A stretch of DNA of 64,000 bases from Halocynthiibacter styelae (GCF_016123485.1 NZ_JADCKQ010000001.1:62001-126000), one strand, 5' to 3'; counted from the first letter of the stretch, positions 30,946-40,582 are shown. Notes: generated from the letters alone by a model not told the origin. Made by a program: numbers and translations.

Positions 30946-32076
30946 ATGTCGGGATATGATTACCCTGATTCCGCAGAGCATTTTACCCATCATCCGGGAC
31001 TGCAGGGCGTACGCCGTAAAGTAACGCCGCGCAGAGTCATGCCGCAGCAACAACATATTCATCCGGCTCATGGTGGTCCGCAGGCGCATTATGCAGACCC
31101 TGGTTATGCTCCGCAGATGGCGGCGCATGGTCCTTATGCGCAACAGCAGTTTGCACAGCCTCAGCCCGCCGCCCCGCAATATTATGCAGAAGATCCGGGC
31201 TATGCGCCTGTTGATCCTGTGCCTGCGCAGGCTGCGGTTCAGTCTTCGCCGGTTTACTATCTTGGCGCGCTGCTGTCTCTGGGGCTTGTCGCTGCTGCCG
31301 GTGTCTGGGGCTATCAGCTTGCGATGCGTGATGTGAATGGCATTCCGGTTGTGCGTGCGCTTGAAACAGAAGGGCGCATTCAACCGACAGATCCTGGTGG
31401 TCGTCAGGCCGCGCATCAAGGGCTTGCGGTAAATGAAGTTCAAGCCAATGGCGAAGCAACGGCAGCCGCCGATCAGCTGATCCTGGCCCCACCGCCGATT
31501 GATCTTCTGGATGGTGATCAACCGATTGCCGCGATTGTGCCCGCGTCCATTTCCACAGCACCTGCATCCCGCAACAGCATTGAAATCGCTGTCGCAAATG
31601 CCGTTTCTCAGGTCGAAGGGCAGGCCACAAGCGCCGAGAATATCGAAGGGCGCATTCCTGCGTCTGTGCCAGGTGTGTCCCGTTCCCCGGTTCCGGGCCT
31701 GCGTCCGGCGCTTGATCTGAACAGTTATAATCGTCAGCCCGTCGAGGTTGCAGCCGCGACGGATGCAGCTGCAGTTCAGCTGGCGGCGGCGGCCTCTGTG
31801 GATGCAGATCCGTCCAGCATTGTCCCTGGCACTTTCCTTGTACAGCTGGGCGCGTTTGACAGCGAAGATATTGCCCGCAGCCAGTGGGATTCCATATCTG
31901 CACGTTATGGTGACTTCTTTGAGGGAAAACAGCGCGTTGTTCAGATATCTTCACGTGGTGGACGTGACTTTTACCGTCTGCGCGCCGCTGGATTTTCCAC
32001 AATGTCTGATGCGCGTCAGTTCTGTTCAGAAGTCATCGCACGGTCAGGCAATTGTATCCCGGTTGTCGTACGCTGA
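30946..32076 (+). CDS. SPOR-domain cell-envelope protein
   Basis: A 376-residue single-pass membrane protein. Residues 1-100 are low complexity, rich in Gln, His, Pro, Tyr and Ala (repeats such as DPGYAP). A membrane segment follows at about 105-125 (YYLGALLSLGLVAAAGVWGY). The periplasmic linker leads to a C-terminal SPOR domain (GTFLVQLGAFDSEDIARSQWDSI ... FYRLRAAGFSTMSDARQFC), which binds denuded glycan at the septum. Its stop overlaps the nagZ start by one base, which ties a septal peptidoglycan binder to a peptidoglycan recycling enzyme. Confidence 0.9.
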   Translation: MSGYDYPDSAEHFTHHPGLQGVRRKVTPRRVMPQQQHIHPAHGGPQAHYADPGYAPQMAAHGPYAQQQFAQPQPAAPQYYAEDPGYAPVDPVPAQAAVQSSPVYYLGALLSLGLVAAAGVWGYQLAMRDVNGIPVVRALETEGRIQPTDPGGRQAAHQGLAVNEVQANGEATAAADQLILAPPPIDLLDGDQPIAAIVPASISTAPASRNSIEIAVANAVSQVEGQATSAENIEGRIPASVPGVSRSPVPGLRPALDLNSYNRQPVEVAAATDAAAVQLAAAASVDADPSSIVPGTFLVQLGAFDSEDIARSQWDSISARYGDFFEGKQRVVQISSRGGRDFYRLRAAGFSTMSDARQFCSEVIARSGNCIPVVVR

Positions 32077-33092
32077 TGGCCCTTTCACATGACACGGGGG
32101 CTTATATCTTCGGTTGCGAAGGTCTGACCCTGACCCAATCTGAGGCCGCGTTTTTTAAAGAAGCGCGGCCTGTTGGTTTCATCCTTTTTGCCCGAAATCT
32201 GGATAATCCTGATCAGATCCGGCGTCTGACCTCTGACCTGCGCGATGCCGCGGGTCATGACGCGATGGTGCTGATTGACCAGGAAGGCGGGCGGGTTGAA
32301 CGTATGGCTGCGCCGCATTGGTCCAGCTGGCTGCCGCCGCTGGATCAGATCGCGCTGGTTACTGCTAAGCAGGGTCGTGAAATGGCTGTGCGGTCAATGT
32401 ACTTACGCTATCAGGTGATTGCAGCGGAACTGCTGGCCAGTGGCATTGATGTGAATTGCGTGCCTTGTTCTGATGTGATCCGCGATGAAACCCACGCTGT
32501 CCTGCGCAATCGCTGTTATGGCGAAGCCGTTGATCTGGTTGCCGAAGTTTCCCGCGCGGTGGCGAAGGCAAATCTTGACGCGGGCGCATTGCCTGTGATG
32601 AAACATATGCCGGGGCATGGGCGTGCGACGCTTGATAGCCACCTGAAACTGCCCCATGTCGCGGCCAGTTCTGATGATCTGCAGAATGTGGATTTCGCGG
32701 TGTTTAAGGCGCTTTCTGATCTGCCTTTGGGCATGAGTGCGCATATTGTTTACGAAGCCCTGGGGCAGACCGGCCCTGCAACAACGTCGGCTGAAATGAT
32801 CCGCCTGATCCGCGAAGATATCGGCTTTCAGGGCCTTCTGATGACCGATGATCTGTCGATGGAAGCCCTGTCCGGCACGCCGGGTGAACGCAGTGCTGCG
32901 TCGATACAGGCCGGTTGCGATGTGATCCTGCACTGCAATGGTGAATTGTCCGAGATGGAAGATGTTGCCGCCTCTGCCGGTCGTATGAACGATCGCGCGC
33001 GGAACGCCGCGAGTGCAGCGATGGATTTGCGCAGGAATGGCGTCCCCGTTGACATTTCGCAGACGATGGCTGAACTTAACACGCTGATTTAA
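32076..33092 (+). CDS. nagZ: Beta-N-acetylhexosaminidase
   Basis: A 338-residue glycoside hydrolase family 3 enzyme that cleaves GlcNAc from anhydro-muropeptides during cell-wall recycling. Family signatures: VGFILFARNLDNPDQIRRLT, LIDQEGGRVERM, VMKHMPGHGRATLDSHLKLP (the KHFPGHG catalytic loop, with M for F), and LLMTDDLSMEALSG with the nucleophile D. The ATG at 32076 is chosen; it overlaps the TGA of the SPOR gene, while an ATG at 32052 would overlap it by 25 bases. Confidence 0.95.
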   Translation: MALSHDTGAYIFGCEGLTLTQSEAAFFKEARPVGFILFARNLDNPDQIRRLTSDLRDAAGHDAMVLIDQEGGRVERMAAPHWSSWLPPLDQIALVTAKQGREMAVRSMYLRYQVIAAELLASGIDVNCVPCSDVIRDETHAVLRNRCYGEAVDLVAEVSRAVAKANLDAGALPVMKHMPGHGRATLDSHLKLPHVAASSDDLQNVDFAVFKALSDLPLGMSAHIVYEALGQTGPATTSAEMIRLIREDIGFQGLLMTDDLSMEALSGTPGERSAASIQAGCDVILHCNGELSEMEDVAASAGRMNDRARNAASAAMDLRRNGVPVDISQTMAELNTLI

Positions 33093-33115
33093 TCCCTTTC
33101 TCTGCGGAAGCTTTT

Positions 33116-33919
33116 ATGGCCGAACAGAACACATCTCTTTTCGATCAGAGCGATGCAGATCGCGTCGCCCGTCGCCTTGCGGCGGAGGCTTTGATCGTTG
33201 ATGTGGAAGGGTTTGAAGGCCCGCTTGACCTGTTGCTGACCCTGTCACGCACGCAAAAGGTGGATCTGCGCCGGATTTCTGTGCTGGAACTGGCGCATCA
33301 GTATTTGACCTTTATTGAAACCGCGAAAGAACTGCGGATCGAACTGGCGGCGGATTACCTGGTGATGGCCGCCTGGCTTGCCTTCCTGAAATCACGCCTG
33401 CTTTTGCCACCGGACCCCAGTGAAGAAGGCCCTTCCGGTGAAGAACTTGCCGCACACCTGGCCTTCCAGTTGGAACGCTTGGAAGCCATGCGCAAATCTG
33501 CAGCGCGGCTTATGGCACGCGACCAGAAGGGCCGGGATTTCTTTGTGCGCGGGCAGATCGAAACTGTGGAACGTGTGCGCAAAGTGGCCTATACGGCGAC
33601 GCTGTTGGATCTGATGCAGGGCTATGCCCGTCTGCGGACCCGCGATGATTTCCGCCCCTTTGTGATGGATCGCGATGCGGTTTTCACGATGGAACAGGCG
33701 CTGGATCGTCTGCGCAGTCTGATCGGTTATTCGGGTGACTGGACAGAACTTGTCAATTACCTGCCCGAAGGCTGGGCAGAGGACCCTGAAAAACGCCGAT
33801 CCGCCACGGCTGCGACTTTTGCCGCAAGCCTTGAGCTTGTCAAAGAAGGCAAAATTGAATTGCGTCAGGGGGATGTTTTCGCCCCCATTCAGATCAGGAA
33901 ACGATCCGATGAACGATGA
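33116..33919 (+). CDS. scpA: Segregation and condensation protein A
   Basis: A 267-residue kleisin that bridges the Smc dimer heads. The N-terminal VEGFEGPLDLLLTLSRTQKVDLRRISVLELAHQYL and ELAADYLVMAAWLAFLKSRLLLP are unmistakable ScpA sequences; the C-terminal winged helix (ATFAASLELVKEGKIELRQGDVFAPIQIR) binds Smc. Its stop lies 11 bases inside scpB, so the two are coupled, as usual. Confidence 0.96.
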   Translation: MAEQNTSLFDQSDADRVARRLAAEALIVDVEGFEGPLDLLLTLSRTQKVDLRRISVLELAHQYLTFIETAKELRIELAADYLVMAAWLAFLKSRLLLPPDPSEEGPSGEELAAHLAFQLERLEAMRKSAARLMARDQKGRDFFVRGQIETVERVRKVAYTATLLDLMQGYARLRTRDDFRPFVMDRDAVFTMEQALDRLRSLIGYSGDWTELVNYLPEGWAEDPEKRRSATAATFAASLELVKEGKIELRQGDVFAPIQIRKRSDER

Positions 33920-34604
33920 AATAAGTGACATGAACATTCCGGCCCAAAAAGCTGATCGAAAAGAGAATTCTCTATTTGAAGCCCCACCTGAAGCCGAACA
34001 GGAACGCATGGTGGAAGCCTTGCTGTTCGCCTCTGCAGAGCCTCTGACCATCAAGGAACTTCAGGGGCGTTTGCCGCATGGTTGTGATGCGGCCGAAGCG
34101 ATTGCTTACCTGCAGAAACGCTATGAAGGGCGCGGTGTGCGGATTGTGCGCACGGGCGATGCCTGGGCCATGCGCACGGCACCTGATCTGTCGTTTCTTA
34201 TGCATAAGGAAGTGGTCGAAACCCGCAAACTGTCACGCGCGGCGATCGAAACCCTGGCGATCATCGCCTATCATCAGCCTGCCACCCGGGCAGAGATTGA
34301 AGAAATCCGGGGGGTTTCCGTTTCTCGTGGTACGATTGATCAGTTGCTGGAAATGGAATGGATCCGTATTGGCCGCCGTCGCATGACACCTGGTCGCCCG
34401 GTGACTTTTGTTGTGACACAGGAATTTCTTGATCAGTTCGGCTTAGAAAGTGCGCGTGATCTGCCGGGCCTGAAAGAGCTGCGTGCAGCTGGCCTGCTGG
34501 ACAACCGTCCGCCACCTGGTCTGATGCCAGGACCGATGGGGGATGAAAGCGAAGTGATTGACGATGAGGATCACGAACAAAGTGAATTGTTTGAGGATGA
34601 GTAA
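33909..34604 (+). CDS. scpB: Segregation and condensation protein B
   Basis: A 231-residue winged-helix protein that joins the Smc-ScpA complex. EQERMVEALLFASAEPLTIKEL and the second winged helix (KLSRAAIETLAIIAYHQPATRAEIEEIRGVS) are diagnostic. The C-terminus is acidic. The ATG at 33909 (MNDEISDMNIPAQKAD) overlaps scpA by 11 bases; the upstream open frame is antagonistic to scpA and is ignored. Last of the SPOR-nagZ-scpA-scpB run. Confidence 0.95.
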   Translation: MNDEISDMNIPAQKADRKENSLFEAPPEAEQERMVEALLFASAEPLTIKELQGRLPHGCDAAEAIAYLQKRYEGRGVRIVRTGDAWAMRTAPDLSFLMHKEVVETRKLSRAAIETLAIIAYHQPATRAEIEEIRGVSVSRGTIDQLLEMEWIRIGRRRMTPGRPVTFVVTQEFLDQFGLESARDLPGLKELRAAGLLDNRPPPGLMPGPMGDESEVIDDEDHEQSELFEDE

Positions 34605-34640
34605 TCTGTATATTAGATCTGTTCCCCGGAGGTTGATGGT

Positions 34641-34841
34641 ATGAATGCAAATATGATTTTTCGCCTGCTGCTGCGCTTCGGTCCGCAGTTGTTTGCGCAG
34701 TTCAACAAGCGTCGCAATACGCAACAGGACGGTGATGTGGCGCAGCCAGGTCAACCAAATCAGCCACCTGCACCAAATGGCCAGAATCTTCAACAAAGCG
34801 CCCGTATGCTGCAACGCCTGATGCGGATGTTCCGGATCTAA
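34641..34841 (+). CDS. Small Gln/Asn/Pro-rich protein (66 aa)
   Basis: A 66-residue protein with a basic amphipathic N-terminus (MNANMIFRLLLRFGPQLFAQFNKRR), a Pro/Gln/Asn-rich middle and a Met/Arg-rich end. GGAGG lies ten bases before the ATG and it sits 36 bases after scpB on the same strand. I know no family. It shares four bases with the end of the converging MFS gene. It could associate with membranes through its first helix. Confidence 0.65.
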   Translation: MNANMIFRLLLRFGPQLFAQFNKRRNTQQDGDVAQPGQPNQPPAPNGQNLQQSARMLQRLMRMFRI

Positions 34842-35995
34842 GCTGTTTCTATGTTCTGCACCTGACGCAATCGGGCGATTGTTGCCTCCAGCGCGCCCAG
34901 AACGGCAAGCCCGGCAGAGAGATACATGCAGCCTTTCAGTCCGGCCCATTCAAAACCGGGCCGGAAAACCAGGGTCGCACCAAAGACGCTGAGATACATG
35001 ATCATCGAATTCAGCCCCAGGATTGCGCCGCGTTGTGACGGATCAATTGCGGTCAGGCGGGACACAGTCAGCGTCAGACCCGCGTGCTGGAACATGCCCC
35101 AGAAGAAAACACCCACCAGCAAACCGGTATAGTACAGATCAACTGTGGTCAGGGTTGCATAGAAAATCGCAAGACAGCTGAAGACAGCGATCAGCCCGCG
35201 ACGCGGACCTACCTTGTCAAGATATGGATCAGCCAGCATCGACAAAGCAAACCCCAGACCATAGGACAGGGTCAACAGCCCCGCATCGCTGACCTGAAGG
35301 CCCATGTTGCGTTCCAGATGCGCGCCCAGGTAGTTGTAGATCCCGTAGAACCCACCGCCCAGCATCAGCACCGCAAAGAGACCGGGGATGACTTCGGGCA
35401 GGCGCAGGGCACGCAGAGGTGATGTCACCTGCCCACGTGCAGGCGCTGTTTCAAGGCGCAGACGGGTGATGCCCAACGTTGCAAAGGCCAAACCGACTGC
35501 CAGCAACACATAAACCATGCGCCAGCCTGCAAAATCGGTGATCCAGGCAGACAAGGTGACACCGCCTGCCATGGACAGCGTCCACCCGGTTAACACGCGC
35601 CCTATAACCTGTGCTTCCCGTCCTTTAGGCGCCAGATGCGCAGCCAGGGCATAGGTTGCGGGCAGGGCAACGCCTGCGGCGAGACCGGCGATCGTCTGTG
35701 CTGCGATCAATATGAAAAGAGTGTTTGCAAGCGCAGTGACCGCCAGAGCCAGGGTCATGATCAGAAGTGCCACCTTCAGTGCCCGGTCTGCGCCGAAACG
35801 ATCCACCAGCGGGGCAAAGATCACGGCAGAAAAGGCCACTGCCAGCCCATACAATGCCATGGCCGAAAGAACATCGGTTGCTTCTGTCAGACCGATGCCC
35901 ATGGCGACGGCTGCAGCGATGGGGGACAGCACAAGAGAGTTAGACCCGACAATGCCAACGGTGCACATCAAAAGGGTCACAGGGGAACGCAGCAT
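34838..35995 (-). CDS. MFS transporter
   Basis: A 385-residue major facilitator protein with about twelve hydrophobic segments. The loop between segments 2 and 3 reads PLVDRFGADRALKVALL, the usual G-x3-D-R/K-x-G-type motif, and the second half repeats a related loop (DPYLDKVGPRRGLIAVF). The substrate is unknown; the type resembles small drug or metabolite exporters. The ATG at 35995 (MLRSPVTLLMCTVG) has AAAGGCGAG upstream and is preferred over the longer frame. Divergent from an Lrp-type regulator whose start lies 76 bp away, so regulation by it is likely. Confidence 0.88.
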   Translation of the reverse strand: MLRSPVTLLMCTVGIVGSNSLVLSPIAAAVAMGIGLTEATDVLSAMALYGLAVAFSAVIFAPLVDRFGADRALKVALLIMTLALAVTALANTLFILIAAQTIAGLAAGVALPATYALAAHLAPKGREAQVIGRVLTGWTLSMAGGVTLSAWITDFAGWRMVYVLLAVGLAFATLGITRLRLETAPARGQVTSPLRALRLPEVIPGLFAVLMLGGGFYGIYNYLGAHLERNMGLQVSDAGLLTLSYGLGFALSMLADPYLDKVGPRRGLIAVFSCLAIFYATLTTVDLYYTGLLVGVFFWGMFQHAGLTLTVSRLTAIDPSQRGAILGLNSMIMYLSVFGATLVFRPGFEWAGLKGCMYLSAGLAVLGALEATIARLRQVQNIETA

Positions 35996-36071
35996 GATCT
36001 CGCCTTTACTGAACGTGTTTCGAGATGTTATGCCTATGCCCGAATAAAATTCGGCAACAGGGGTATTTCGC

Positions 36072-36617
36072 ATGAAGCAGGAAAAAACAGATAATCTTCA
36101 GCCAGGCGGTGTGTCAGCCCCACGCTTTGATGCGATTGACCGAAAAATATCCGCCGCGCTGGTGAAGGACGCCGGGCGCAGTTTTGCGTCGCTGTCAGAG
36201 GAAATAGGCCTGTCGGCAGCGGCCCTGCATGAACGGGTGAAACGCCTGCGTGCGAATGGGGTGATCCGGAGGACGCAGGCGGCACTGGATGGCGCGAAGA
36301 TCGGCAAGCCCTTGCTGGCCTATATCCATGTGACCACAGCTGGCTGGGGGATTACGCCGGGGCTGATGAAGATCGCGCAATTGCCCGAGGTTGAAGAAGT
36401 GCAAACCGTGACCGGGGACATCAGCGTGATTATGAAAGTGCGCGTGTCCCATTCCCTGGCGTTGCAGGGTTTGCTGGCGCGGCTTTACAAGTTGAAAGAA
36501 GTCCGCGCCACCAGCAGTCATGTTGTGCTGTCCACCCACCAGGAACGTCCTGTGCAGGCAGAAATTACCGAAGATCTGGGCAGTGAAGTGGCTGTGGGGA
36601 TTATCCCAGAGGTTTGA
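36072..36617 (+). CDS. Lrp/AsnC-family transcriptional regulator
   Basis: A 181-residue regulator. The N-terminal winged helix has FDAIDRKISAALVKDAGRSFASLSEEIGLS and LHERVKRLRANGVIRRTQAALD; the C-terminal half is an Lrp-type (RAM) ligand domain with PLLAYIHVTT, a GDISVIMKVR core and a hydrophobic end. Such proteins sense amino acids. It faces the MFS gene divergently and its end overlaps the end of dcd by 17 bases. Controlling the transporter is the natural inference. Confidence 0.9.
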   Translation: MKQEKTDNLQPGGVSAPRFDAIDRKISAALVKDAGRSFASLSEEIGLSAAALHERVKRLRANGVIRRTQAALDGAKIGKPLLAYIHVTTAGWGITPGLMKIAQLPEVEEVQTVTGDISVIMKVRVSHSLALQGLLARLYKLKEVRATSSHVVLSTHQERPVQAEITEDLGSEVAVGIIPEV

Positions 36618-37719
36618 AATGTTTGGACAGTTTCAGACCCTGGCCCTGGTAGTTGGATGCAATACCCGCGCCATAAAGGGTTTCCGGTTCTGACGCCATT
36701 TTTTCATAAACCAGACGCCCGACAACCTGACCATGTTCCAGGACAAAGGGGGCTTCGTGGCAGCGAACTTCCAGCACGCCACGCGACCCGGCACCTCCGG
36801 TTGAGGAATGGCCAAATCCCGGATCAAAGAAGCCCGCGTAATGCACGCGGAATTCACCAACCATGGCCAGATATGGCGCCATTTCGGCCGCGCAGTTCGG
36901 TGGAATAGTCACGGCTTCGCGGCTGACAAGGATGTAAAATGCACCGGGATCCAGGATAATGCGGCCATCATTCGTGTGGATGGGCTCCCAGTAGTCTGCC
37001 GGGTCGTAATGGGCGATATTATCCAGGTCAATCACGCCGGAATGGGGTTTTGCGCGGAAGCCGACAAGATTGCCATTTTCAGGTTTCAGATCGACCGAGA
37101 ACCCCAGGCCATCACTGATCAGCGCATCACCGGATACCAGACGATCTTCAGCGTGAATAGCGCGCAGATCATCATCTGACAGAACAGATTGTCCCTGCCG
37201 AAACCGAATCTGGTTCAGTCGCATTCCCGGACGTACAAGAACGGAAAAACTGCGTGGGCAGATCTCAGCGTAAAGCGGGCCGGAATACCCGGCAGGGATA
37301 CGGTCAAACTCTGCGCCGCCATCGGTGACAACCCGGGTCAGCAGATCAAGGCGACCGGTAGAAGATTTCGCATTGGTAACGGCGGTGATGTCATCTGGCA
37401 GGGCAAGGCCTTCCATCAGCTCAACCACGTAAACGCAGCCTTTTTCCAACACGACGCCCGGTGTCAGGGCGATTTCATGCATCTCAAATTCGCCAAGACG
37501 ATCTGCAACTTTATTCCCGGCACCTGCAAGGAACGATGCCCGTACGCGCCAGGCCCGCAGCCCAAGACGCAGATCAAGAGAGGCAGGTTGCACCTGGCCA
37601 TCCACATAGGGTTGTGTTGCTGTGATCTGCCCGGCTTCAGTCATGCGCTGAATCAGGTGATCAGGCAGAACGCCAATTCTGCTGTCGTTTGTATCAGGTG
37701 ACAGAGAAGCAGAAGCCAT
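36601..37719 (-). CDS. dcd: 2'-deoxycytidine 5'-triphosphate deaminase, double-length
   Basis: A 372-residue enzyme that makes dUTP from dCTP for thymidylate synthesis. Length is about twice that of E. coli Dcd; both halves have the dUTPase/Dcd fold (DGQVQPASLDLRLGLRAWRV and VYVVELMEGLALPDD in the first, ILDPGAFYILVSREAVTIPPN and the GGAGSRGVLEVRCHEAPFVLEHGQ core in the second). The 2-domain form is usual in alphaproteobacteria. A GC dyad (CCGCCCGGGCGG, 37754-37765) precedes the start. It is followed 3' by the end of the Lrp gene. Confidence 0.9.
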   Translation of the reverse strand: MASASLSPDTNDSRIGVLPDHLIQRMTEAGQITATQPYVDGQVQPASLDLRLGLRAWRVRASFLAGAGNKVADRLGEFEMHEIALTPGVVLEKGCVYVVELMEGLALPDDITAVTNAKSSTGRLDLLTRVVTDGGAEFDRIPAGYSGPLYAEICPRSFSVLVRPGMRLNQIRFRQGQSVLSDDDLRAIHAEDRLVSGDALISDGLGFSVDLKPENGNLVGFRAKPHSGVIDLDNIAHYDPADYWEPIHTNDGRIILDPGAFYILVSREAVTIPPNCAAEMAPYLAMVGEFRVHYAGFFDPGFGHSSTGGAGSRGVLEVRCHEAPFVLEHGQVVGRLVYEKMASEPETLYGAGIASNYQGQGLKLSKHFKPLG

Positions 37720-37779
37720 GGGCGATATCCTTTCAGAACAGTCTGATCTTGCTCCGCCCGGGCGGAATCAGCGCCAGAA

Positions 37780-37817
37780 TAAACAAACGGCCCGCTACCA
37801 CAAGGGCAGGGGCCGTT
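37780..37817 (-). terminator. Terminator of tRNA-Pro
   Basis: On the minus strand AACGGCCC (37817 to 37810) pairs with GGGCCGTT (37793 to 37786) across a 16-base loop, followed by TGTTTATTC. It lies eight bases after the encoded CCA of the tRNA. Confidence 0.75.
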
Positions 37818-37824
37818 TTGTTCG

Positions 37825-37901
37825 TGGTCGGGCTAGCAGGACTCGAACCTGCGACCTTCCGTCCCCCAGACGGACGCGCTACCAGGCTGCGCCATAGCCC
37901 G
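37825..37901 (-). tRNA. tRNA-Pro (anticodon GGG), CCA encoded
   Basis: A complete cloverleaf can be drawn on the minus strand. The acceptor pair is CGGGCTA / TAGCCCG, discriminator A, then an encoded CCA. The D stem is GCGC / GCGC, the anticodon stem TCCGT / ACGGA holds a CTGGGGG loop with GGG at 34-36, and the T loop is TTCGAGT. Transcribed toward dcd with a terminator right after it. Confidence 0.97.
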
Positions 37902-37963
37902 AACTGACACCTTACATAGCGGTTTTATGGCCGGGGGCAAGATGGAAATTTCGAAAAATAAGA

Positions 37964-39127
37964 TCAGCGACCGGCCATACGGTTGCGCAGGGTTTCAAGG
38001 CGGGTCGTTGCCACTTCAAGCGCCGGGCCAGCGGATACAAGCATTGGAAATGCCGTGTTCAGAATGACCGCCAGCACCGGTTGTTCGCGAAGAAAAACAA
38101 CATCGTTAGCCGGGTCTTCGGGAACTGCTATTGTTTCGATTGCCGCAGGGATGGCTGCATCCGGGATATTTTCGTCCGATGCTTCGGTATCAGCGATCTG
38201 GGCTGAGGCCAGATCTGTCTGGTCTGGATCGGACAGTGCTGGGGCGGGAGCGTCCTCTGGTTCTTCGGATGTCCCGGCCGATCCGGTTGACAGAACAGCC
38301 GTGTCCCCCGGGGTTTCGGACAGGGGGACTTCTCCAGTGGCAGCGACTATTTCATCGGGAGCGGGTGTTTCAGGGGGCGTTGGTATCTCTGTTTCAATCG
38401 CGGCATGCGCGGGAAAATCTGATAGTTGATCGTCAGCGACAATCTGGTTTTCCTGCACAGGCGTTTCTGGAACAGTCGGTTCCATCAGCGAAAACAGATC
38501 TGGTTCATCGGTCACATGACTGACCTCTTCAGAATGAACATCCGGGCGTTTCACTGGCTTTTCAGACAAAGCAACAGCTGCCTCTACCGGTTTCTCGACA
38601 GAGAGAGGCGCAGGATCAGGTGTCCCTGGCAGAGGCAACTGCGCCGGTTCGGAAACTTGTTCTGGCAGTGATGTTTCCGGCGTATCAACGGGGGCATTTA
38701 GCGGAGATTCGTTGTTCACGATTGCGTCTTCGGATGCTTCCGGAATGACCGGAGATTCGATCGTAGCATCAGGGTGAAGATCAGCCAATGCAGGCTCCGG
38801 CTGTGATTTCGTGGTTGTGACGTCCGATTCCTGCTGGTCGGATACAGTTTCTTCCAGAGGGCGGGACAAGGCCTGCACGACCTTTACCCCATCTGTTTTC
38901 AGAAACCGGGCAGCGTCTTTGATCGACATATTGTCTTCATGCAGCAACTTTTTGAGGCCGCCAAGCAAAAGCATGTCAGCGGGCCGGTAATAGCGTCGAC
39001 CACCCGCACGTTTCACAGGGGAAACCTGCCGGAATTTACTTTCCCAAAATCTCAGAACATGGGCAGGTGTTTCCAGCCATTCTGAAACTTCTCGTATTGT
39101 GCGGAAAGCATTGGCCGACTTTGCCAT
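37964..39127 (-). CDS. MerR-family regulator with a long acidic C-terminal region
   Basis: A 387-residue protein. Residues 1-85 are a MerR-type winged helix ([55 protein letters not shown] in pieces), close to the family that follows ihfA in alphaproteobacteria. From about residue 95 to 335 the chain is low complexity and acidic, rich in Pro, Glu, Asp, Thr, Ser and Val, probably disordered. The last 45 residues regain a hydrophobic pattern ([21 protein letters not shown]). The cysteine-bearing effector domains of metal sensors are absent. It follows ihfA by 16 bases and is co-transcribed. Confidence 0.85.
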   Translation of the reverse strand: MAKSANAFRTIREVSEWLETPAHVLRFWESKFRQVSPVKRAGGRRYYRPADMLLLGGLKKLLHEDNMSIKDAARFLKTDGVKVVQALSRPLEETVSDQQESDVTTTKSQPEPALADLHPDATIESPVIPEASEDAIVNNESPLNAPVDTPETSLPEQVSEPAQLPLPGTPDPAPLSVEKPVEAAVALSEKPVKRPDVHSEEVSHVTDEPDLFSLMEPTVPETPVQENQIVADDQLSDFPAHAAIETEIPTPPETPAPDEIVAATGEVPLSETPGDTAVLSTGSAGTSEEPEDAPAPALSDPDQTDLASAQIADTEASDENIPDAAIPAAIETIAVPEDPANDVVFLREQPVLAVILNTAFPMLVSAGPALEVATTRLETLRNRMAGR

Positions 39128-39143
39128 AATTCATTGTCCGTGT

Positions 39144-39446
39144 TCAGGAATTTCCGCCCCGTTCTACACGGGATTTCATCAGATGCGAAGGGCGGAATGT
39201 CATCACGCGGCGCGGATGAATCGGAACTTCTTCTCCGGTCTTCGGATTGCGCCCAACGCGTGCGGACTTGTCGCGTACAGAAAATGTACCGAAGGAAGAG
39301 ATTTTTACAGACTCACCTTCGACCAGCGCATCAGAAATTTTTTGCAAAATGGATTCGACAAGCTCGGATGATTCATTTCGTGACAAACCGACTTCGCTAA
39401 AAACGGCTTCGTTAAGATCCATTCGCGTTAAAGTGTTGGTGCTCAT
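39144..39446 (-). CDS. ihfA: Integration host factor subunit alpha
   Basis: A 100-residue DNA-bending protein of the HU/IHF family. The conserved core [17 protein letters not shown] and the arm [23 protein letters not shown] with its intercalating proline are present. IHF rather than HU is supported by [11 protein letters not shown] and by the partner merR gene. It lies between fabH and merR on the minus strand, where Rhodobacterales normally keep it. Confidence 0.96.
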   Translation of the reverse strand: MSTNTLTRMDLNEAVFSEVGLSRNESSELVESILQKISDALVEGESVKISSFGTFSVRDKSARVGRNPKTGEEVPIHPRRVMTFRPSHLMKSRVERGGNS

Positions 39447-39601
39447 GATTTTTCCTTGTAACCCACATTCTCTCGCAGACAGTTTATGTCGCGCTGAAAT
39501 TCAAAGTCAACATGTGCACTGGGTAGTTATTTTGCAAAAAGCCAGCAAAGAGCTTTTTAAAGTGCAAAAGATTCAGCCGCAGGTTTGTGGGGTTTTGGCT
39601 G

Positions 39602-40576
39602 TCACCACCGAAGCGCGACAGCACCCCAGGCAAGACCGCCACCGATGGCTTCTGTTACCAGAAGGTCACCCTGCTTAATCTGACCATTTTCATGACCAAC
39701 AGACAGGGCCAGCGGGATAGAGGCGGCAGACGTGTTGCCATGATCCTGAACCGTTACGATGACTTTATCCATCGGCAGGCCCATTTTCCTGGCCGTGCCC
39801 TGAATAATGCGGATGTTTGCCTGATGCGGAACGATCCAGTCGACGTCAGTTTCAGCGACGCCCGCTTTCTCAAGCGCCTTGTGGGCCGTTGATGTCAGCT
39901 TTTCGACAGCCTGACGGAACAGGGGATTGCCCTGCATACGCAGTTTACCGGAGGTGCCGGTGGTGGAAACGCCGCCATCGACATACAGCATCTGGCGATA
40001 CCGGCCATCTGAATTCAGATCACAAGCCAGAATGCCACGATCATCGGATGTGCCCGCGCATTCCTGTGCCTCCAGGACCAGCGCGCCTGCACCATCGCCA
40101 AACAGCACGCAGGTCGAACGGTCGGTCCAGTCCATAATGCGCGAAAATGTTTCGGCACCAATCACGATCACACGTTTGGCCTGACCAGAAACGATCAGCG
40201 CATTGGCATTGGTCAGCGCATAGACAAACCCGGCACACACCGCCTGAACGTCATAGGCAAAGCCTTGTTCCATGTTCAGTTCATTCTGCACCATTGTGGC
40301 AACAGAAGGGAACGTCAGATCCGGGGTAGAGGTTGCGACAACAATCGCGTCGATATCGGAAATATCCAGACCGGCGTTCTGTAGTGCATGGCGTGCTGCA
40401 ATGGTCGCCAGTTGCGAGGTGGTTTCACCTTCGGCGGCAAAATGCCGGCGTTCAATCCCGGAACGCGAGCGGATCCATTCATCGCTTGTGTCCAGCGTCT
40501 CTTCAAACTCTGCGTTTTCAACGACGCGCTTTGGCAGGTAATGCCCGACACCACGGACCACGGCTCTAATTGTCAT
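39602..40576 (-). CDS. fabH: 3-oxoacyl-[ACP] synthase III
   Basis: A 324-residue ketoacyl-ACP synthase III that starts fatty-acid synthesis from acetyl-CoA and malonyl-ACP. The catalytic triad is visible: Cys in DVQAVCAGFVYAL (residue about 113), His in WIVPHQANIRI and Asn in QDHGNTSAAS. It starts six bases after plsX on the minus strand. This links fatty-acid initiation and phospholipid synthesis with rpmF, the classical rpmF-plsX-fabH cluster. Confidence 0.97.
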   Translation of the reverse strand: MTIRAVVRGVGHYLPKRVVENAEFEETLDTSDEWIRSRSGIERRHFAAEGETTSQLATIAARHALQNAGLDISDIDAIVVATSTPDLTFPSVATMVQNELNMEQGFAYDVQAVCAGFVYALTNANALIVSGQAKRVIVIGAETFSRIMDWTDRSTCVLFGDGAGALVLEAQECAGTSDDRGILACDLNSDGRYRQMLYVDGGVSTTGTSGKLRMQGNPLFRQAVEKLTSTAHKALEKAGVAETDVDWIVPHQANIRIIQGTARKMGLPMDKVIVTVQDHGNTSAASIPLALSVGHENGQIKQGDLLVTEAIGGGLAWGAVALRW

Positions 40577-40582
40577 TCGGGT

